Positions 26,563 through 38,367 are shown, counted from the first letter of the stretch. The stretch: 64,000 bases of DNA from Opitutia bacterium (GCA_947377865.1 CANCHK010000003.1:29961-93960), one strand, 5' to 3'. A program made the numbers and translations. The notes: generated from the sequence alone by a model not told the origin.

Positions 26563-28074
26563 GGCCTTCTTCGCCTTCTTGGCTTTCTTCGCCGCGGGGT
26601 CGCGACTGCAGGACATGTCATCCTCGACCTCGAACTTGCCCGCTGCGCGCAGGGCGATCACCCATGCCGGCCCGACCTCCTCAGGCTTCAGCGGATGCAT
26701 CTCGCCTAGCTCACGCTTCTCACTCCAGCCTGACGCCAGGTCCTCGAGTTTAAAACCAGAGCTGACAGCACCCTTGAGTTTGCCACCCACGACGACATTG
26801 CTGCGGAATCGGTTGGCAAGCGACTTGGCCATCAAGGAAGCGAACTGAGATTCCGGCGCGGCGATCTCGACGGACACCCCGCCCTTGGGGCGCACAAAAC
26901 GGTTGCCGCTGATGTCGCAGTCGGACGGCAACAGCACCATCTGCTCCTGCGGCCAGTGCTTTTTATAGTCCGATCCTAACTCGAGATCAGGTCCATCACA
27001 GGCAACGACGACATTATTGGAAAGTGTAAGCTTCTTCGACTGCGGATAGGCCGTGACGATGCCGAGGACATTCTTCGCGGTCTTCGCGTTACTCTTCTCG
27101 TGCGGCGAGTACTCCGGCGTCAGAGCATGGGCCGTGAACTCGCCGGCGGAGACCCGGATGCCGTAATCGCATCCAGAGACGTAGTTGCCCTGTACGACGT
27201 GATTCGCGCCCGACATACGCAAGCCATGCGCACCGGCAACGCCTTCACCAAGGACGATGTTGCCTTTGACGGTGTTATTTGCTCCACGACGGATATTGAT
27301 GCCGCCACGGGTTGCTCGGACGGTGTTATTGAGGACTTGGTTGAAATTGGATTTCAAGGAGACGATCTCAGTACCCTCGCCGTCGGCATGGTCGAATAGA
27401 TTGCCTTGAATCAGGAAGTAGGCGCCCTCGGCAGTCTTCTCGTCGAACTTACCCGAACCCCAGACGCGGATGTCCTCACGACCGTTACCGACGTCGTAAG
27501 GGATGTTCTTGAAATAGCACCCAACCACGGAGTTGTACTGGGCGTTGTCGAGTCCGTTACCGATGAGGGGCTCGAGGTTGTTCTTTCCCTTGAAGTAGCA
27601 GCGTTCGAGCGTGTTGTGACTGCCGTTGAAGAAGACCCAGTAGTAGGCGGTCTCGAAGCCGGCAGGATTATAATCGACGATGGCGGTATTGCGGACGACC
27701 CCGTGGTGCGAATTGAAGGTGATCACGGAACGGTCGGCCGCCCCGGAGGCGATGGCGCCATTGAGAAGATAAAGCCCATCGATCACCACATAGGCACCGC
27801 TGATATCAATCTCGGAAGAGCCCCCGAGGATAGCTTCGCCGGGCACCACGGCCACGACCTGGATCGGCCTGCCCTGTGTGCCGTTATGCGTGATGCGGAG
27901 CTTGACGTCGTCATAGCGGCCGGAGGCCAGACGGATGACATCCCCGCCGACCGCTGAAGAGCCAGCAGCCTTGAGCTCCAATGCGTTCTTGACCGTAATG
28001 TCACGCGCCGTAACCGACAGGGTCAACCCAGCTAAGGCCAGGAAGGAAAAGAGGGGTCGCATCGGTACGTTCAT
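26557..28074 (-). CDS. Polysaccharide lyase family 6-like (alginate lyase / chondroitinase B type)
   Basis: This 505-residue exported right-handed beta-helix protein has signal peptide MRPLFSFLALAGLTLSVTA. PL6 features are GDVIRLASGRYDD near the start, KNNLEPLIGNGLDNAQYN, EGTEIVSLKSNFN carrying the likely catalytic lysine and TRGGINIRRGANN carrying the likely arginine. The family beta-eliminates uronate-containing polymers such as alginate or dermatan sulfate. It ends in a lysine-alanine tail (KKAKKAKKAK). It lies 40 bases downstream of the NodT-like gene on the same strand, so it may share that transcript. ATG 28062 is a second possible start. Confidence 0.85.
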   Translation of the reverse strand: MNVPMRPLFSFLALAGLTLSVTARDITVKNALELKAAGSSAVGGDVIRLASGRYDDVKLRITHNGTQGRPIQVVAVVPGEAILGGSSEIDISGAYVVIDGLYLLNGAIASGAADRSVITFNSHHGVVRNTAIVDYNPAGFETAYYWVFFNGSHNTLERCYFKGKNNLEPLIGNGLDNAQYNSVVGCYFKNIPYDVGNGREDIRVWGSGKFDEKTAEGAYFLIQGNLFDHADGEGTEIVSLKSNFNQVLNNTVRATRGGINIRRGANNTVKGNIVLGEGVAGAHGLRMSGANHVVQGNYVSGCDYGIRVSAGEFTAHALTPEYSPHEKSNAKTAKNVLGIVTAYPQSKKLTLSNNVVVACDGPDLELGSDYKKHWPQEQMVLLPSDCDISGNRFVRPKGGVSVEIAAPESQFASLMAKSLANRFRSNVVVGGKLKGAVSSGFKLEDLASGWSEKRELGEMHPLKPEEVGPAWVIALRAAGKFEVEDDMSCSRDPAAKKAKKAKKAK

Positions 28075-28114
28075 CAAACACCCACAACCAGAAAGAGTCG
28101 CATCGGAAGAAGGC

Positions 28115-29539
28115 TCAACGCGTAGGCTCCGCCTTAGGATCCCAGCCACCGCCGATAGCCTTCACGAGCGCAACGGTGGAATTCAGACGGAGATTCTGAA
28201 TTTGGGCGGCGGCCAATTCAGCCGCCAGCAGCGTGCGCTGGGAATCCATGAGCTGATAATACGGTGTCAGGCCGCTGCGATACTGCATCTCGACTAGCCG
28301 GGCGGTCTCTCGGGCCGAGGCGACCACACGGGCCTGCGATTCGGCCGCACCGACGCGGTTGCTGAGATCATTGAGGACGTCCTCGGTCTCACGGAATGCA
28401 GCAAGGACGGCCAGACGGTAATCGGCGAGCGACTCCTCGTAGCGCTGTTTGGCACCCTCGAGCGACGCGTCGAGCTTACCGCCCTGGAAGAGCGGCAGAT
28501 GCAGGCTCGGTCCAGCGGACCAGACGCGACTCTGCCAGTCGGTGACCTTGGAAACGTCGATCGTCGAGAAGCCGGCCGAACCGGTGAGCGTCAGACGGGG
28601 ATAATAATCGGCCTTGGCCTGACCGATGCCGGCGTTGGCGGCGACGAGGCGAAGCTCAGCGGCGGCGACGTCAGGTCGACGACCAAGCAGTTCGGACGGC
28701 AGGCCGGCAGGCACAATCGGCACTTCGGTCGTCAGAGGTTTTGGAGCGAGGGAAAGCTCGGACGGCAGGCGACCGGTCAGCACCGCGAGCGCATGCTCGG
28801 CGTTGATGCGCAGACGACGCACTTCATTGAGCTGGCCGGTAGTCATCTCGACCTGGGTGCCAGCCTGAAGGAGATCCGTCTGCGGCACGAGGCCAGCCTT
28901 AACCTGCTTGCCGACGAGTTCGGCCTGACGCTGGTAGAGCCCAAGGCTCTTGGTCAGCATTGCGGCTTGGGTGTCGAGGGCCCGCAGCGAGAAGTAATTG
29001 AGAGCGACGTTGGCCTGGACCGTCTGCAGCACGACCGCGAACTCAGCCGCGGAAACCTTGGTGCTCGCGCTGGCCGATTCGCTGAGGCGACGCACGCGGC
29101 CCCATACGTCGAGTTCATAGCTAAGCTCGAGCGGAACAGAATAGGAAGTCTGCGTGCGGCTCACGCCACCAGCGGTGTCAGATGTCCGGTTACGCTGGAC
29201 CGAAGGATCCAAGCTGAGCGCGGGCCAGAATCCGGAGCTGGCGACATCGCTGAGAGCGCGGGCCTGCCCCACCCTCGCAAAGGCCGCTCGGACAGTATGA
29301 TTGGCCTTAATCGCATCCGCCTCGAGCCCGTCGAGATCGGTATCTTTGAAGATCGACCACCAGTTGACACCCAGCGCCGGAGAGCCTTGGTACGGCCCGG
29401 TGAGTTCGCGGAATGCGGGCGAGACCGGCACCTCAGGGCGGACGTAATCCGGGCCAACCGCGCAGGCGGAGAGCATGCACGCAGCCGCGAACCCGAACAG
29501 GCGGCTAGAGGCGGCGGAGGATGGCTTCATGGCGGTCAT
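28115..29539 (-). CDS. NodT-family RND outer membrane lipoprotein
   Basis: This 474-residue outer membrane factor has a lipoprotein signal (CMLSACAVGPDYVRP), a strong hallmark of the NodT/OprM branch. The TolC-like helical repeats continue through WWSIFKDTDLDGLEADAIKANHTVRAA and GRRPDVAAAELRLVAANAGIGQAKADYYPRLTL. It is the outer component for the two RND pumps just upstream; the gap is 12 bases. ATG 29530 is an alternative start. Confidence 0.92.
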   Translation of the reverse strand: MTAMKPSSAASSRLFGFAAACMLSACAVGPDYVRPEVPVSPAFRELTGPYQGSPALGVNWWSIFKDTDLDGLEADAIKANHTVRAAFARVGQARALSDVASSGFWPALSLDPSVQRNRTSDTAGGVSRTQTSYSVPLELSYELDVWGRVRRLSESASASTKVSAAEFAVVLQTVQANVALNYFSLRALDTQAAMLTKSLGLYQRQAELVGKQVKAGLVPQTDLLQAGTQVEMTTGQLNEVRRLRINAEHALAVLTGRLPSELSLAPKPLTTEVPIVPAGLPSELLGRRPDVAAAELRLVAANAGIGQAKADYYPRLTLTGSAGFSTIDVSKVTDWQSRVWSAGPSLHLPLFQGGKLDASLEGAKQRYEESLADYRLAVLAAFRETEDVLNDLSNRVGAAESQARVVASARETARLVEMQYRSGLTPYYQLMDSQRTLLAAELAAAQIQNLRLNSTVALVKAIGGGWDPKAEPTR

Positions 29540-29551
29540 AGGCAGGAAAGT

Positions 29552-32500
29552 TCAGGAAACGACGGGAGGCAAGGTCGCGTCGGAGCGACGACGCAGGGTC
29601 CAGTGGCGGAGACGGTCGAAGTAGAGGTAGACGACGGGGGTCGTATACAGGGTGAGCAGCTGGCTGAGCAACAGGCCGCCGACGATGGCTATGCCGAGGG
29701 GCTGACGCAGCTCAGACCCCTCGCCGAACCCGATCGCCAAGGGCAAGGCCCCGAACATCGCCGCCAGCGTCGTCATCATGATCGGCCGGAAACGCAGGGA
29801 GCAGGCGGCGAAGATAGCCTCTCTCGCCGGCACGCCGTCGCGGCGTTCGGCATCGAGCGCGAAGTCGATCATCATGATCGCATTCTTCTTCACGATGCCG
29901 ATGAGCAGCAGCACGCCAATCAACGCGATGATGCTGAATTCCATGCCGAAGGCCATCAAGGCGATGAGGGCGCCGATGCCGGCCGAAGGCAACGTGGAGA
30001 GGATCGTAATCGGATGAATCCAGCTTTCGTACAGGATCCCGAGGACCACATACATCGCCACAATCGCCCCGAAAATAAGGAAGGGCTGATTGTCGAGCGA
30101 GGCCTGGAATATCTTGGCCGTGCCCTGGAAGCCGCCCTGGACCGAACTGGGTACGCCGATCTCGCCCATGGCGCGGCGGATCGCCTCGTCGGCGTCGGAA
30201 AGCGTCTTACCGGGGGCGAGGTTGAAGGAAAGCGTCGTGGCGACGAACTGCGACTGGTGATTGACGTTCAAGGGCGCATTGGCGGCCTCGAAGCGGGCAA
30301 AGGACATCAGTGGCACGCGCTTGCCCGCCGACGTCACGACGGTGATGTCACGGAGGGATTCCGGGCTCATCGTGCGCTCAGAGTTCACCTCCATCACGAG
30401 GCGATACTGGTTGAGCGACTTATAAATCGTCGCCACCGGTAGCTGGCCGAAGGCGTCGTAAAGCGTGCGATTGGCGACGTCGACCGGGATGCCGTAGGCG
30501 GCCATCTTGTCGCGGTCATAGGTGACGTAGGTCTGGAGGCCACGGTTCTGGGTGTCGGTATTGACGTCGGTGAGCTCCGGTAGTCCAGCCAAGGCGGCCT
30601 GAATCTTAGGCACCCAGGCATTGAGCGCCGAAAGCTCCTCCGCTTGCACGGTATATTGGTAGAGCGCAGAACTGGAGCGACCGCCGATGCGGATGTCCTG
30701 CGCCGACATCAGCACGAGCCGAGCCCCGGTGATGAGGGCGGTCTTCTGACGCAGGCGAGCGATGATGGCATCGGCAGAATCCGTCCGCTGATCCATAGGC
30801 TTGAGCACGACGTAAAGGCGGGCGGAATTGACCGGACCACCACGACTACCACCGATGGAGACGCTGATGACGTTCACGTCGGGGTCGGCGCGAACGATGT
30901 CGGAGATCGCGACCATCTTCTTCTCCATCTCGCGGAAAGAAATACTCTGGTCGGCGTCGATATTGCCCATCAGGAAACCGGTGTCCTGCTGAGGGAAGAA
31001 GCCCTTGGGGATGACGGAATAGAGGACGATATTGAGGGCCACGGTGGCCACCAAGGCCACCAGCACGACGAAGCTATGGTCGAGCACCCAACGGAGCGAA
31101 CGGCGGTAGCCTTCGAGCAGCCAGGCGAAGAAACGCTCGAGTCGGCCCGGAGCTGCCGCGCCGACGGCCTTAGCCTTAAGAAGGAGCGAGCACATCATCG
31201 GCGTGGTGCTCAGGGAGACCACCAGCGACACGAGAATAGCCACCGAGAGGGTGATGGCGAACTCGCGGAAGAGGCGGCCAACCAGCCCGCCCATCATCAG
31301 GATGGGGATAAAGACCGCCATCAGCGAGACGCTGATGGACAGGACGGTGAAACCGACCTCCTGCGCGCCCTTCAAGGCGGCCTCCATCCGCGTGGCGCCC
31401 TTCTCGATGTGGCGCGAGATGTTCTCCAACACGACGATAGCATCGTCCACCACGAAGCCAGTGGCCACCGTGAGGGCCATCAAGGTGATGTTATTGATGG
31501 AGAATCCGGCCAGAGCCATGATGGCGAATGTCCCGAGGATCGAGACTGGCACGACGATCGCGGGAATCAGCGTCATGCGGGCGTCACCCAGAAAAAGGAA
31601 GACTACCAACGTGACGAGGAAGACGGAAAGCAACAGGGAGCGCTCAACCTCGTGCAACGAACTACGGATAGTGATCGAACGGTCCATCGCGGCTGACATC
31701 TCCATACCCTTGGGAATCTGGGCCTGCAGGTCGGGGATCTTCGCCTTGATGAGGTCGACCGTTTCGATGATGTTCGCACCGGGCTGGCGGGTGATGATCA
31801 TCACAATGGCCGTGCGCCCGTTGAGCAGGCCGGCGTTACGGACGTCCTCGACTGACAGGCTGACCGTGGCGAGGTCCGACAGACGCACCGGGGTCGTGCC
31901 ACGGTAGCTCACGATCAACGGCAAGTAATCCTTCGGATCTAAGGCCTGGTCGTTCGCCATGACCTGCCAGCGGCTGCCGGCAGACTCGACGATCCCTTTG
32001 GGCGAATTGACGTTCGTGGCCGAGAGCGTCTTGCGGACGTCCTCGAGCGAGACGCCGTAGGAAGCCAGCTGGGCCGGGTTCACATTCACGCGGATGGCCG
32101 GCAGGGCCGAACCGCCGACGTTGACGTCCCCTACTCCTGGAATCTGGGCGATGCGCGGCGCAAGGACGGTCGTCGCAATATCGTACATCTCCCCGCGGGT
32201 GAAGCTGTCTGATGTGACGGCCAGCAACATGATCGGCATATCCGCCGGGTTCGACTTACGGTAGCTCGGACTGTTGATCATCGACGACGGCAGCATGCTG
32301 CGCGCGGCGCTGATGGCCGATTGGACTTCGCGGGCCGCTCCGTTAATATCGCGGGAAAGATCGAACTGGAGGGTGACGTTCGTATTGCCGCGCGTGCTCG
32401 AGGAAGTGATCTCGGTCACGCCAGCGATACGGCCGAGCGAGCGCTCCAAGGGGGTCGCGACCGTGGCGGCCATCGTCTCGGGGCTGGCGCCGGGGACGGA

Positions 32501-32647
32501 AGCGCGGACCTCGATCGTGGGAAAATCGACCTGCGGCAGGGGCGAAATCGGGAGGATCTGGAAGGCGAACAGTCCCGTGAGCACGATGCCGATGGTCAGC
32601 AACGTGGTCGCGACCGGGCGGCGGATAAAGAACGCGGACAGGTTCAC
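29552..32647 (-). CDS. RND multidrug transporter, MdtC-like
   Basis: This 1031-residue AcrB-type pump has the helix 4 motif [21 protein letters not shown]. The N-terminus is [24 protein letters not shown]. The start is GTG 32647, overlapping the TGA of the upstream pump gene as GTGA; the ATG further upstream would lie inside that gene. Two adjacent, distinct RND pumps recall MdtB and MdtC, which assemble as mixed trimers; this one follows the MdtB-like protein. Substrates of Mdt systems include bile salts and novobiocin, but none can be inferred here. Confidence 0.92.
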   Translation of the reverse strand: MNLSAFFIRRPVATTLLTIGIVLTGLFAFQILPISPLPQVDFPTIEVRASVPGASPETMAATVATPLERSLGRIAGVTEITSSSTRGNTNVTLQFDLSRDINGAAREVQSAISAARSMLPSSMINSPSYRKSNPADMPIMLLAVTSDSFTRGEMYDIATTVLAPRIAQIPGVGDVNVGGSALPAIRVNVNPAQLASYGVSLEDVRKTLSATNVNSPKGIVESAGSRWQVMANDQALDPKDYLPLIVSYRGTTPVRLSDLATVSLSVEDVRNAGLLNGRTAIVMIITRQPGANIIETVDLIKAKIPDLQAQIPKGMEMSAAMDRSITIRSSLHEVERSLLLSVFLVTLVVFLFLGDARMTLIPAIVVPVSILGTFAIMALAGFSINNITLMALTVATGFVVDDAIVVLENISRHIEKGATRMEAALKGAQEVGFTVLSISVSLMAVFIPILMMGGLVGRLFREFAITLSVAILVSLVVSLSTTPMMCSLLLKAKAVGAAAPGRLERFFAWLLEGYRRSLRWVLDHSFVVLVALVATVALNIVLYSVIPKGFFPQQDTGFLMGNIDADQSISFREMEKKMVAISDIVRADPDVNVISVSIGGSRGGPVNSARLYVVLKPMDQRTDSADAIIARLRQKTALITGARLVLMSAQDIRIGGRSSSALYQYTVQAEELSALNAWVPKIQAALAGLPELTDVNTDTQNRGLQTYVTYDRDKMAAYGIPVDVANRTLYDAFGQLPVATIYKSLNQYRLVMEVNSERTMSPESLRDITVVTSAGKRVPLMSFARFEAANAPLNVNHQSQFVATTLSFNLAPGKTLSDADEAIRRAMGEIGVPSSVQGGFQGTAKIFQASLDNQPFLIFGAIVAMYVVLGILYESWIHPITILSTLPSAGIGALIALMAFGMEFSIIALIGVLLLIGIVKKNAIMMIDFALDAERRDGVPAREAIFAACSLRFRPIMMTTLAAMFGALPLAIGFGEGSELRQPLGIAIVGGLLLSQLLTLYTTPVVYLYFDRLRHWTLRRRSDATLPPVVS

Positions 32648-35600
32648 GGCGACGTGGCGGCGGCACGGCGGCGCTGCAGACGGTCGAACCACAGGTAAAT
32701 CACCGGAGTGGTGAAGAGCGTCAGGATCTGGCTCAGAATCAATCCGCCGACCATCGTGATGCCCAGCGGCTGGCGCATCTCGGAACCCATGCCTGCCCCG
32801 AGCATCAGCGGCAACGCGCCGAGGAGCGCGGCCATGGTGGTCATGAGGATCGGGCGGAAGCGTAGCAGGCAGGCCTGGGTGATGGCCTCCTCAGGATTGA
32901 GGCCCTGCGTGCGTTCGGCATCGAGGGCGAAGTCGACCATCATGATGGCGTTCTTCTTCACGATACCGATGAGCAGGATGATACCGATGATGCCGATGAC
33001 GTCCAAGTCGGTGCGTGAGAGGATCAACGCCAGGAGCGCACCAACGCCAGCCGAAGGCAAGGTCGAGAGGATTGTCACCGGATGAATAAAGCTCTCGTAC
33101 AGGACACCGAGCACGATGTACATGACCACGATGGCGGCCAAGATAAGCCAAAGCTCGTTCTTTAGCGCGATCTCAAAGGCCGCCGCGGCGCCTTGGAAGG
33201 TGGTGTCGATCGAGACGGGCATGCCGAGGTCCTTTTCGGCCTTCTTGATGGCTTTCACCGCGTCACCCAACGCAGCACCTTCGGCGAGATTGAAAGAGAT
33301 ACGGGCGCAAGGGAACTGCCCGACGCGCGTGATCGCTAGCTGCGCCGGCTGCTCGCGGAACCGGGCGAGATTGGAGAGCGGAACCTGCGCACCACCTGGG
33401 GCGGAGACGTAAAGGCGACCGAGGGACTCAGGACCATCACGGAACTCAGGCTTCACCTCGAGAATCACGCGGTACTGGCTGGATTGGGTAAAGATCGTGG
33501 AGATGATGCGCTGGCCGAGCGCGTCGTAGAGCACGGCGTCGATATCGGCGACGGAGATACCGTAGCGGCCCGCGGCCGTACGATCGATATCAACGAACAC
33601 CTGGCGTCCGTTGAGCTGTAGGTCCGTGGCCACATCCTTGACCGCCGGAATGGCTTTCACCTTCTCCATCAGCTGGGGCACCCATTCGGCGAGCTCTTCC
33701 ATACGCGGGGTCTGGAGCAAGAACTGATACTGGGTACGGCTGACGGTGGTGTCCACGGTCATGTCCTGCACGGGCTGAAGGTAGAGGGCGACGCCCTCGA
33801 GCTTAGCCATCTTGGCCTTCAGGCGCTCGGCGATGGCTGGCGCTCGCGACTTACGCTCCTCAAGCGGGCGCAGATTAATGACCATGCGACCGGAGTTGAC
33901 GGTGGAGCTAGTGCCGTCGACTCCGATAAATGAGGCGAGGCTTTCGACGTCGGGGTCGGACAAAATCTCCTGGGCGATCTCCTGCTGCTTAACGGCCATA
34001 GCGGAAAAGGAGATGTCCTGGCGGGCCTCGGTGACAGCCTGGATGACGCCGGTGTCCTGCAGAGGGAAGAAGCCCTTGGGTATGAAGACGTAGAGCAGAG
34101 CAGTCAGGGCGAGCGTACCCACGGCGATCCAAAGCGTCAGGACCTGCCGGGCAAGGACCCAACGCAGCGCCACGCCATAGCGACGGATAATATCGTCGAA
34201 GAAGGCCCCGAGGGCTCGGCTCCAGCGAGCCTCGTCGGCCGGCGCGCCATGCTTGAGCATGCGGCTGCACATCATCGGGGTTAGCGTCAGCGAGATGACG
34301 GCCGAGATCAGGATAGCCACGGCCAAGGTGATGGCGAACTCGCGGAAAAGGCGCCCGACCACGTCCGCCATGAACAGCAGCGGGATGAGCACCGCGATGA
34401 GCGAGAAGGTCAGCGAGATGATCGTGAAGCCGATGTCGGCCGAGCCCTTGAGCGAGGCTTCCATGGGGGAATCGCCCTTCTCGATGTAACGTGAGATATT
34501 CTCAATCATCACGATGGCATCGTCCACGACGAAGCCTGTCGCGATGGTCAGCGCCATCAGCGTGAGGTTATTGACCGAAAAATCGCAGAGGTAGATGACG
34601 GCGAAGGTGCCGACGAGCGAGAGCGGCACGGTGATGCCGGGGATGATCGTGGCCGGTACGCTCCGCAGGAAAACGAAGATGACGGCGACAACCAGGAAGA
34701 TGGAGAGCAGCAGCTCAATGCGGACGTCATCGACAGAAGCGCGGATGGTGACGGTGCGGTCCGTCAGCACGGTGACCTTGGCGGCCTCGGGCAGGGTCGC
34801 CTGCAGCGCCGGAAGGATCGTCTTGATGCGGTCGACGACGGCGATGACGTTGGCGCCCGGCTGTCGCTGGATGTTCAGGATGACGCCGGGGGCCTGGCCG
34901 CCGGGGTTATGGCCCGCCCACGCGGAGAGATAGACGTTCTCGGCGCCGTCGGTCGTGTCCGCGACGTCACTGAGGCGCACGGGTGAGCCATTACGGTAAG
35001 CGAGGATGACGCGGTTATACTCTTCGGGCGAACGGAGCTGGTCGTTGGCATCGATGGTGGAGGACTGCTTCAACCCGTCAAAGCTGCCCTTGGCGCTGTT
35101 CGCGTTCGCGCCGACGATCGCCTGCCTGACCGTCTCGAGGCTGAGTCCGTAGGAGGCGAGCGCAGAAGGGTTGACGCGAATACGGATCGCAGGGCGCTGG
35201 CCGCCGGAGATACTGACCATGCCCACGCCAGAGACCTGCGAGAGCTTCTGCGCGAGGCGCGTATCGACGAGGTCGGCGACCTTGGGCAACGGCAGCGAAT
35301 CGGAAGTCACCGCAAGCGTCATGATTGGCGCGTCGGCGGGGTTTACCTTGCTGTAGATCGGCGGTGCGGGCAGGCCTTGCGGAAGATAGGCCGAAGCCTC
35401 GTTGATCGCGGCCTGGACCTGCTGCTCGGCGACATCGAGCGAGATCGAGAGGTCAAACTGGAGCGTGATGGAGGAAGCGCCGGCCGAGCTGGTTGAGGCC
35501 ATCTGCGTGAGTCCTGGCATCTGTCCCAGGCGACGCTCCAACGGCGCGGTGACCGCCGTCATCATCACCTCAGGGCTGGCGCCGGGATAGAAGGTGGCCA

Positions 35601-35739
35601 CCTGAATGGTCGGGTAGTCGACCTCGGGCAAGGCGGAGACGGGCAAGGCGCGGTAACCGATAGCTCCGCAGATCATCAGCGCCACCATCAGCAACGTGGT
35701 GGCGACCGGCCTCTCGATGAACGGGCGGGAGAGGTTCAT
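32644..35739 (-). CDS. RND multidrug transporter, MdtB-like
   Basis: This 1031-residue AcrB-type pump begins [22 protein letters not shown] and has the helix 4 motif [22 protein letters not shown]. It has large periplasmic loops in both halves and the C-terminal [22 protein letters not shown] segment typical of MdtB/C. It lies 6 bases after the adaptor and overlaps the next pump by four bases, so the three are tightly coupled. It is clearly paralogous to the downstream pump. The family acts by proton-driven export from periplasm and outer leaflet through the NodT-like duct. Confidence 0.93.
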   Translation of the reverse strand: MNLSRPFIERPVATTLLMVALMICGAIGYRALPVSALPEVDYPTIQVATFYPGASPEVMMTAVTAPLERRLGQMPGLTQMASTSSAGASSITLQFDLSISLDVAEQQVQAAINEASAYLPQGLPAPPIYSKVNPADAPIMTLAVTSDSLPLPKVADLVDTRLAQKLSQVSGVGMVSISGGQRPAIRIRVNPSALASYGLSLETVRQAIVGANANSAKGSFDGLKQSSTIDANDQLRSPEEYNRVILAYRNGSPVRLSDVADTTDGAENVYLSAWAGHNPGGQAPGVILNIQRQPGANVIAVVDRIKTILPALQATLPEAAKVTVLTDRTVTIRASVDDVRIELLLSIFLVVAVIFVFLRSVPATIIPGITVPLSLVGTFAVIYLCDFSVNNLTLMALTIATGFVVDDAIVMIENISRYIEKGDSPMEASLKGSADIGFTIISLTFSLIAVLIPLLFMADVVGRLFREFAITLAVAILISAVISLTLTPMMCSRMLKHGAPADEARWSRALGAFFDDIIRRYGVALRWVLARQVLTLWIAVGTLALTALLYVFIPKGFFPLQDTGVIQAVTEARQDISFSAMAVKQQEIAQEILSDPDVESLASFIGVDGTSSTVNSGRMVINLRPLEERKSRAPAIAERLKAKMAKLEGVALYLQPVQDMTVDTTVSRTQYQFLLQTPRMEELAEWVPQLMEKVKAIPAVKDVATDLQLNGRQVFVDIDRTAAGRYGISVADIDAVLYDALGQRIISTIFTQSSQYRVILEVKPEFRDGPESLGRLYVSAPGGAQVPLSNLARFREQPAQLAITRVGQFPCARISFNLAEGAALGDAVKAIKKAEKDLGMPVSIDTTFQGAAAAFEIALKNELWLILAAIVVMYIVLGVLYESFIHPVTILSTLPSAGVGALLALILSRTDLDVIGIIGIILLIGIVKKNAIMMVDFALDAERTQGLNPEEAITQACLLRFRPILMTTMAALLGALPLMLGAGMGSEMRQPLGITMVGGLILSQILTLFTTPVIYLWFDRLQRRRAAATSP

Positions 35740-35745
35740 GCCGGC

Positions 35746-36918
35746 TTACTTGGCGGCCGGGGCTTCGGCTGGAGCACCGGCAGGCTTGCGACGACCGGCG
35801 ACAATGACCTTGGTGCCAGTTTGCAGACGGTCGAGTCCGTCGGCGGCGATAACTTCCCCGGCCTTCAGGCCTTCGAGGATCTCGGTGTTCAGACCGTCGA
35901 CGACGCCGGTGCGCACAGTGCGGCGCGTGACGGTGTCATCCGGATTCAGGATGAAGACGAACCGATCCTTATCGCTGATCTGCACGGCGGCGGTGGGCGC
36001 AAGGAGCACGCCCTTCTTGTTCTCGACGGTCAGGCGGATGTTCACGAACTGGTTTGGGAAGAGTCGGCGGTCGGCGTTTGTGAACAAGGCGCGCAGGCGG
36101 AGCGTGCCGGTGCTGGCGTCAATCTGGTTATCCAAAGCGGAGAGGTCGCCGACAGCCAATACCATGCGGCCGTCCCGATCGAACGCCTCGGCCTTCAGCT
36201 GGGCGCCCTGCCCGATCGCATATTGCAATACGGGGATATCCGACTCCGGTACGCCAAAGATGACCGAGACGGGCTGCAGCTGAGTGATGACGACGAGTCC
36301 GGTCGCATCGGACGACGAGACGACATTACCCACGTCGACCTGACGGAGACCGACGACACCGGAGATGGGAGCGGTGACTTTCGAATACTCGACCTGAAGA
36401 CGGGCGTTCGCGACGGCGCCTTCGTCGACCTTCACGGTGCCCTCGAGCTGCCCCACCTGAGCGCCGGCGGAATCGAGCTGCTGGCGGGTGATAGCCTCGG
36501 CGGCATCCTGATAGCGCTTGAGGTCGAGCTTGGCATTGGCGAGCGCGGCGCGGTCGCGCGCAAGCTGCCCCTCAGCCTGCGTCAGCGCGACTTCGAACGG
36601 GCGAGGGTCGATATCCGCGAGCGGATCGCCGGCCTTCACGGCCTGCCCTTCGGTGAAATAAATCTTCATTAGCTGACCGCTGACACGCGGACGCACAGTG
36701 ACGGTGTTCAGCGCCTTGACGGCGCCGAGAGCCGAGATGCGGATCTCGATGTCGCCCGAAGCGATGGTCGCGGTGGCCACGGAGACCGCGAGATTACGCG
36801 AGCCTTTTCCGCCGGCCTTAGGACCGCCAGGCGCTTTGCCGCCTTCCTTGGTCTGGGCACCGACGGAGACCGCCGAAGCGAGAAGAAGCACGGTGAAAAA
36901 GAGACGAAGACGGATCAT
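35746..36918 (-). CDS. RND efflux periplasmic adaptor, MdtA-like
   Basis: This 390-residue adaptor starts the efflux operon. It has a signal peptide (MIRLRLFFTVLLLASAVSVGAQ), a flexible Gly/Lys-rich linker, a biotinyl-lipoyl-like domain with VRPRVSGQLMKIYFTEGQAVKAGDPLADIDP, a helical hairpin rich in Ala/Gln, and YSKVTAPISGVVGLRQVDVGN where the domain closes. The tail is Pro/Ala/Lys rich. An earlier in-frame start (37008) would precede the signal peptide and is rejected. The 145-base gap upstream presumably holds the operon promoter; I see a CATGCT-GTCAA-AGCATG hairpin (36998-37014) but no clear promoter boxes. Confidence 0.92.
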   Translation of the reverse strand: MIRLRLFFTVLLLASAVSVGAQTKEGGKAPGGPKAGGKGSRNLAVSVATATIASGDIEIRISALGAVKALNTVTVRPRVSGQLMKIYFTEGQAVKAGDPLADIDPRPFEVALTQAEGQLARDRAALANAKLDLKRYQDAAEAITRQQLDSAGAQVGQLEGTVKVDEGAVANARLQVEYSKVTAPISGVVGLRQVDVGNVVSSSDATGLVVITQLQPVSVIFGVPESDIPVLQYAIGQGAQLKAEAFDRDGRMVLAVGDLSALDNQIDASTGTLRLRALFTNADRRLFPNQFVNIRLTVENKKGVLLAPTAAVQISDKDRFVFILNPDDTVTRRTVRTGVVDGLNTEILEGLKAGEVIAADGLDRLQTGTKVIVAGRRKPAGAPAEAPAAK

Positions 36919-37063
36919 GGGAACGAGGCGAAGAGGAGTGGGCGATGACCGCGGAAACGAGGTCCGCGACGACACCCGAACAGTGCCTTCCGTGACGCAT
37001 GCTGTCAAAGCATGAACCTTGGCTTAAGATAGGATTAAGGCCCCTTAAATTAGGCTCAAAGCG

Positions 37064-38293
37064 TCAGCGGACGGAGGCGGCGCGCACCCTCGCGAGGGCC
37101 GAAGATTGCCGTTCGCGGAGCACGGCCTGGGCCTTGGCTACCTTGGCCTTCGCGGCCGACGGATCCTTGGCCATGGCGAGCACGGCCGGGACGATGCCCG
37201 CGAGCTGCGGTTCGTCATCCAAATCGAAGAGCCACTCGTGCAGGCCGATATCCTTCCACATGTTACCCTTCGAAGTCTGCTCGGCCCAGCGACACACGAT
37301 TGCCGGGATACCGTTGCCGACGCACATGATAGGCGAATGCATCTCGTTGCCGAAAAGTCCAGCGCTACGGACGTAGACGCTCAGCGCCTCGTCGGTCAGC
37401 CAGTAGTCCTGACGCCAGACGACGCGGTCCTTGATGTCATCGGGTAGCTTGTCGAAGAGGATCTCTTTACCCAAGGCCATCTGGGTGCGGTCCTCGGGGC
37501 AGATCAAAACCTTCAGGTCCGTCTGCTTCACGACCGCGATGATTGCGGCCCGGAGCTGGGCGTGGTCATGCTCCTTCAGCTCGTCGTTGCGCTTCTGCTT
37601 CACGGGGTCGAAGGCGCGTTCCTTGTGGATGGTCCAATAAGGGGTGCTGCGATAACGCGGAATACAGCAGAGGAACTTGCCGCGCTCGAGGCCCCAGCCA
37701 TGCAGGAAAGCCTCGGCCTTGTCTTCGTTGCGCAGGTCGGTTGCGAACGCGCCGTCCGGGCCAAACTCCATCACCGGGCACTTCACGCCGCCGTCCTTGG
37801 CGGTCTCAAGTGAGACGGAATCGCGGAAATAGACGAAGGTGGCCCCATTGAGGATCTCGACCGTCTCGGCGGAAGGCTTGCCCTGGGTGATGCCAAGCAC
37901 GCCATAGGGCTTCGGGCCCTGCTTGCGCCACATCACGATCTGCTTCTCGCCAACGAGCGAAGGGCCGGAGCCATGGAGCAGGAAATCATTCTCGGCGTAG
38001 AGTTTGGCGACGTCGGTCTTGGGGCTCACGAACTTGAGTTTCGGAAAACGGGCCGCCAGCATCTCCTTCACCCCGTTATCGACGTTGCTCGGCCAGAGGG
38101 TGACCTCGGCTTCCGGGAAATATTTCTCCAGCAAGGCCAGCACGCCCGGCGTATGCGCGATGTCGCCGATATTAACCGTCTGCCAGGAAGAGCGGAGCAC
38201 CACGCGCGGGGCGCGTTTGCCTTCGGCGGCTCCCACCGAGGCGGCGATGGCGGCCACGAAAGCGGATTCAAGGAAACGACGACGAGAGAGCAT
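37064..38293 (-). CDS. Polysaccharide pyruvyl transferase-like protein with Tat-like signal
   Basis: This 409-residue protein starts with a twin-arginine-like signal ([21 protein letters not shown]). The domain after it resembles polysaccharide pyruvyl transferase (GT-B-like): [15 protein letters not shown], the [10 protein letters not shown] turn, FGPDGAFA and the C-terminal [19 protein letters not shown] segment. Such enzymes normally work in the cytoplasm with phosphoenolpyruvate, so an exported member is odd. Either the signal is only a membrane anchor, or the protein does something else outside. A C-rich tract abuts the start codon. It is not obviously part of the efflux operon downstream. 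Confidence 0.75.
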   Translation of the reverse strand: MLSRRRFLESAFVAAIAASVGAAEGKRAPRVVLRSSWQTVNIGDIAHTPGVLALLEKYFPEAEVTLWPSNVDNGVKEMLAARFPKLKFVSPKTDVAKLYAENDFLLHGSGPSLVGEKQIVMWRKQGPKPYGVLGITQGKPSAETVEILNGATFVYFRDSVSLETAKDGGVKCPVMEFGPDGAFATDLRNEDKAEAFLHGWGLERGKFLCCIPRYRSTPYWTIHKERAFDPVKQKRNDELKEHDHAQLRAAIIAVVKQTDLKVLICPEDRTQMALGKEILFDKLPDDIKDRVVWRQDYWLTDEALSVYVRSAGLFGNEMHSPIMCVGNGIPAIVCRWAEQTSKGNMWKDIGLHEWLFDLDDEPQLAGIVPAVLAMAKDPSAAKAKVAKAQAVLRERQSSALARVRAASVR

Positions 38294-38299
38294 GGTGAT

Positions 38300-38328
38300 T
38301 AGGGGGTAGGGATAGGGGCAGGGGTGGC
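38300..38328 (-). repeat. C-rich (CCCCTA)n tract before a minus-strand start
   Basis: On the minus strand the tract reads CCCCTGCCCCTATCCCTACC and ends 7 bases before the ATG at 38293. The orientation matches that of the other tracts relative to their genes, C-rich on the coding strand. Confidence 0.7.
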
Positions 38329-38367
38329 GGAGTCAAACCAGCCTTCCCTGCGGAGATGAATCAGCGA

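Noticed and set aside
28499..30442. 647-codon open frame on the plus strand
   Set aside because: It lies antisense to the NodT-like and MdtC-like genes, has no recognisable domain, and is explained by the GC-rich codon usage of the real genes.
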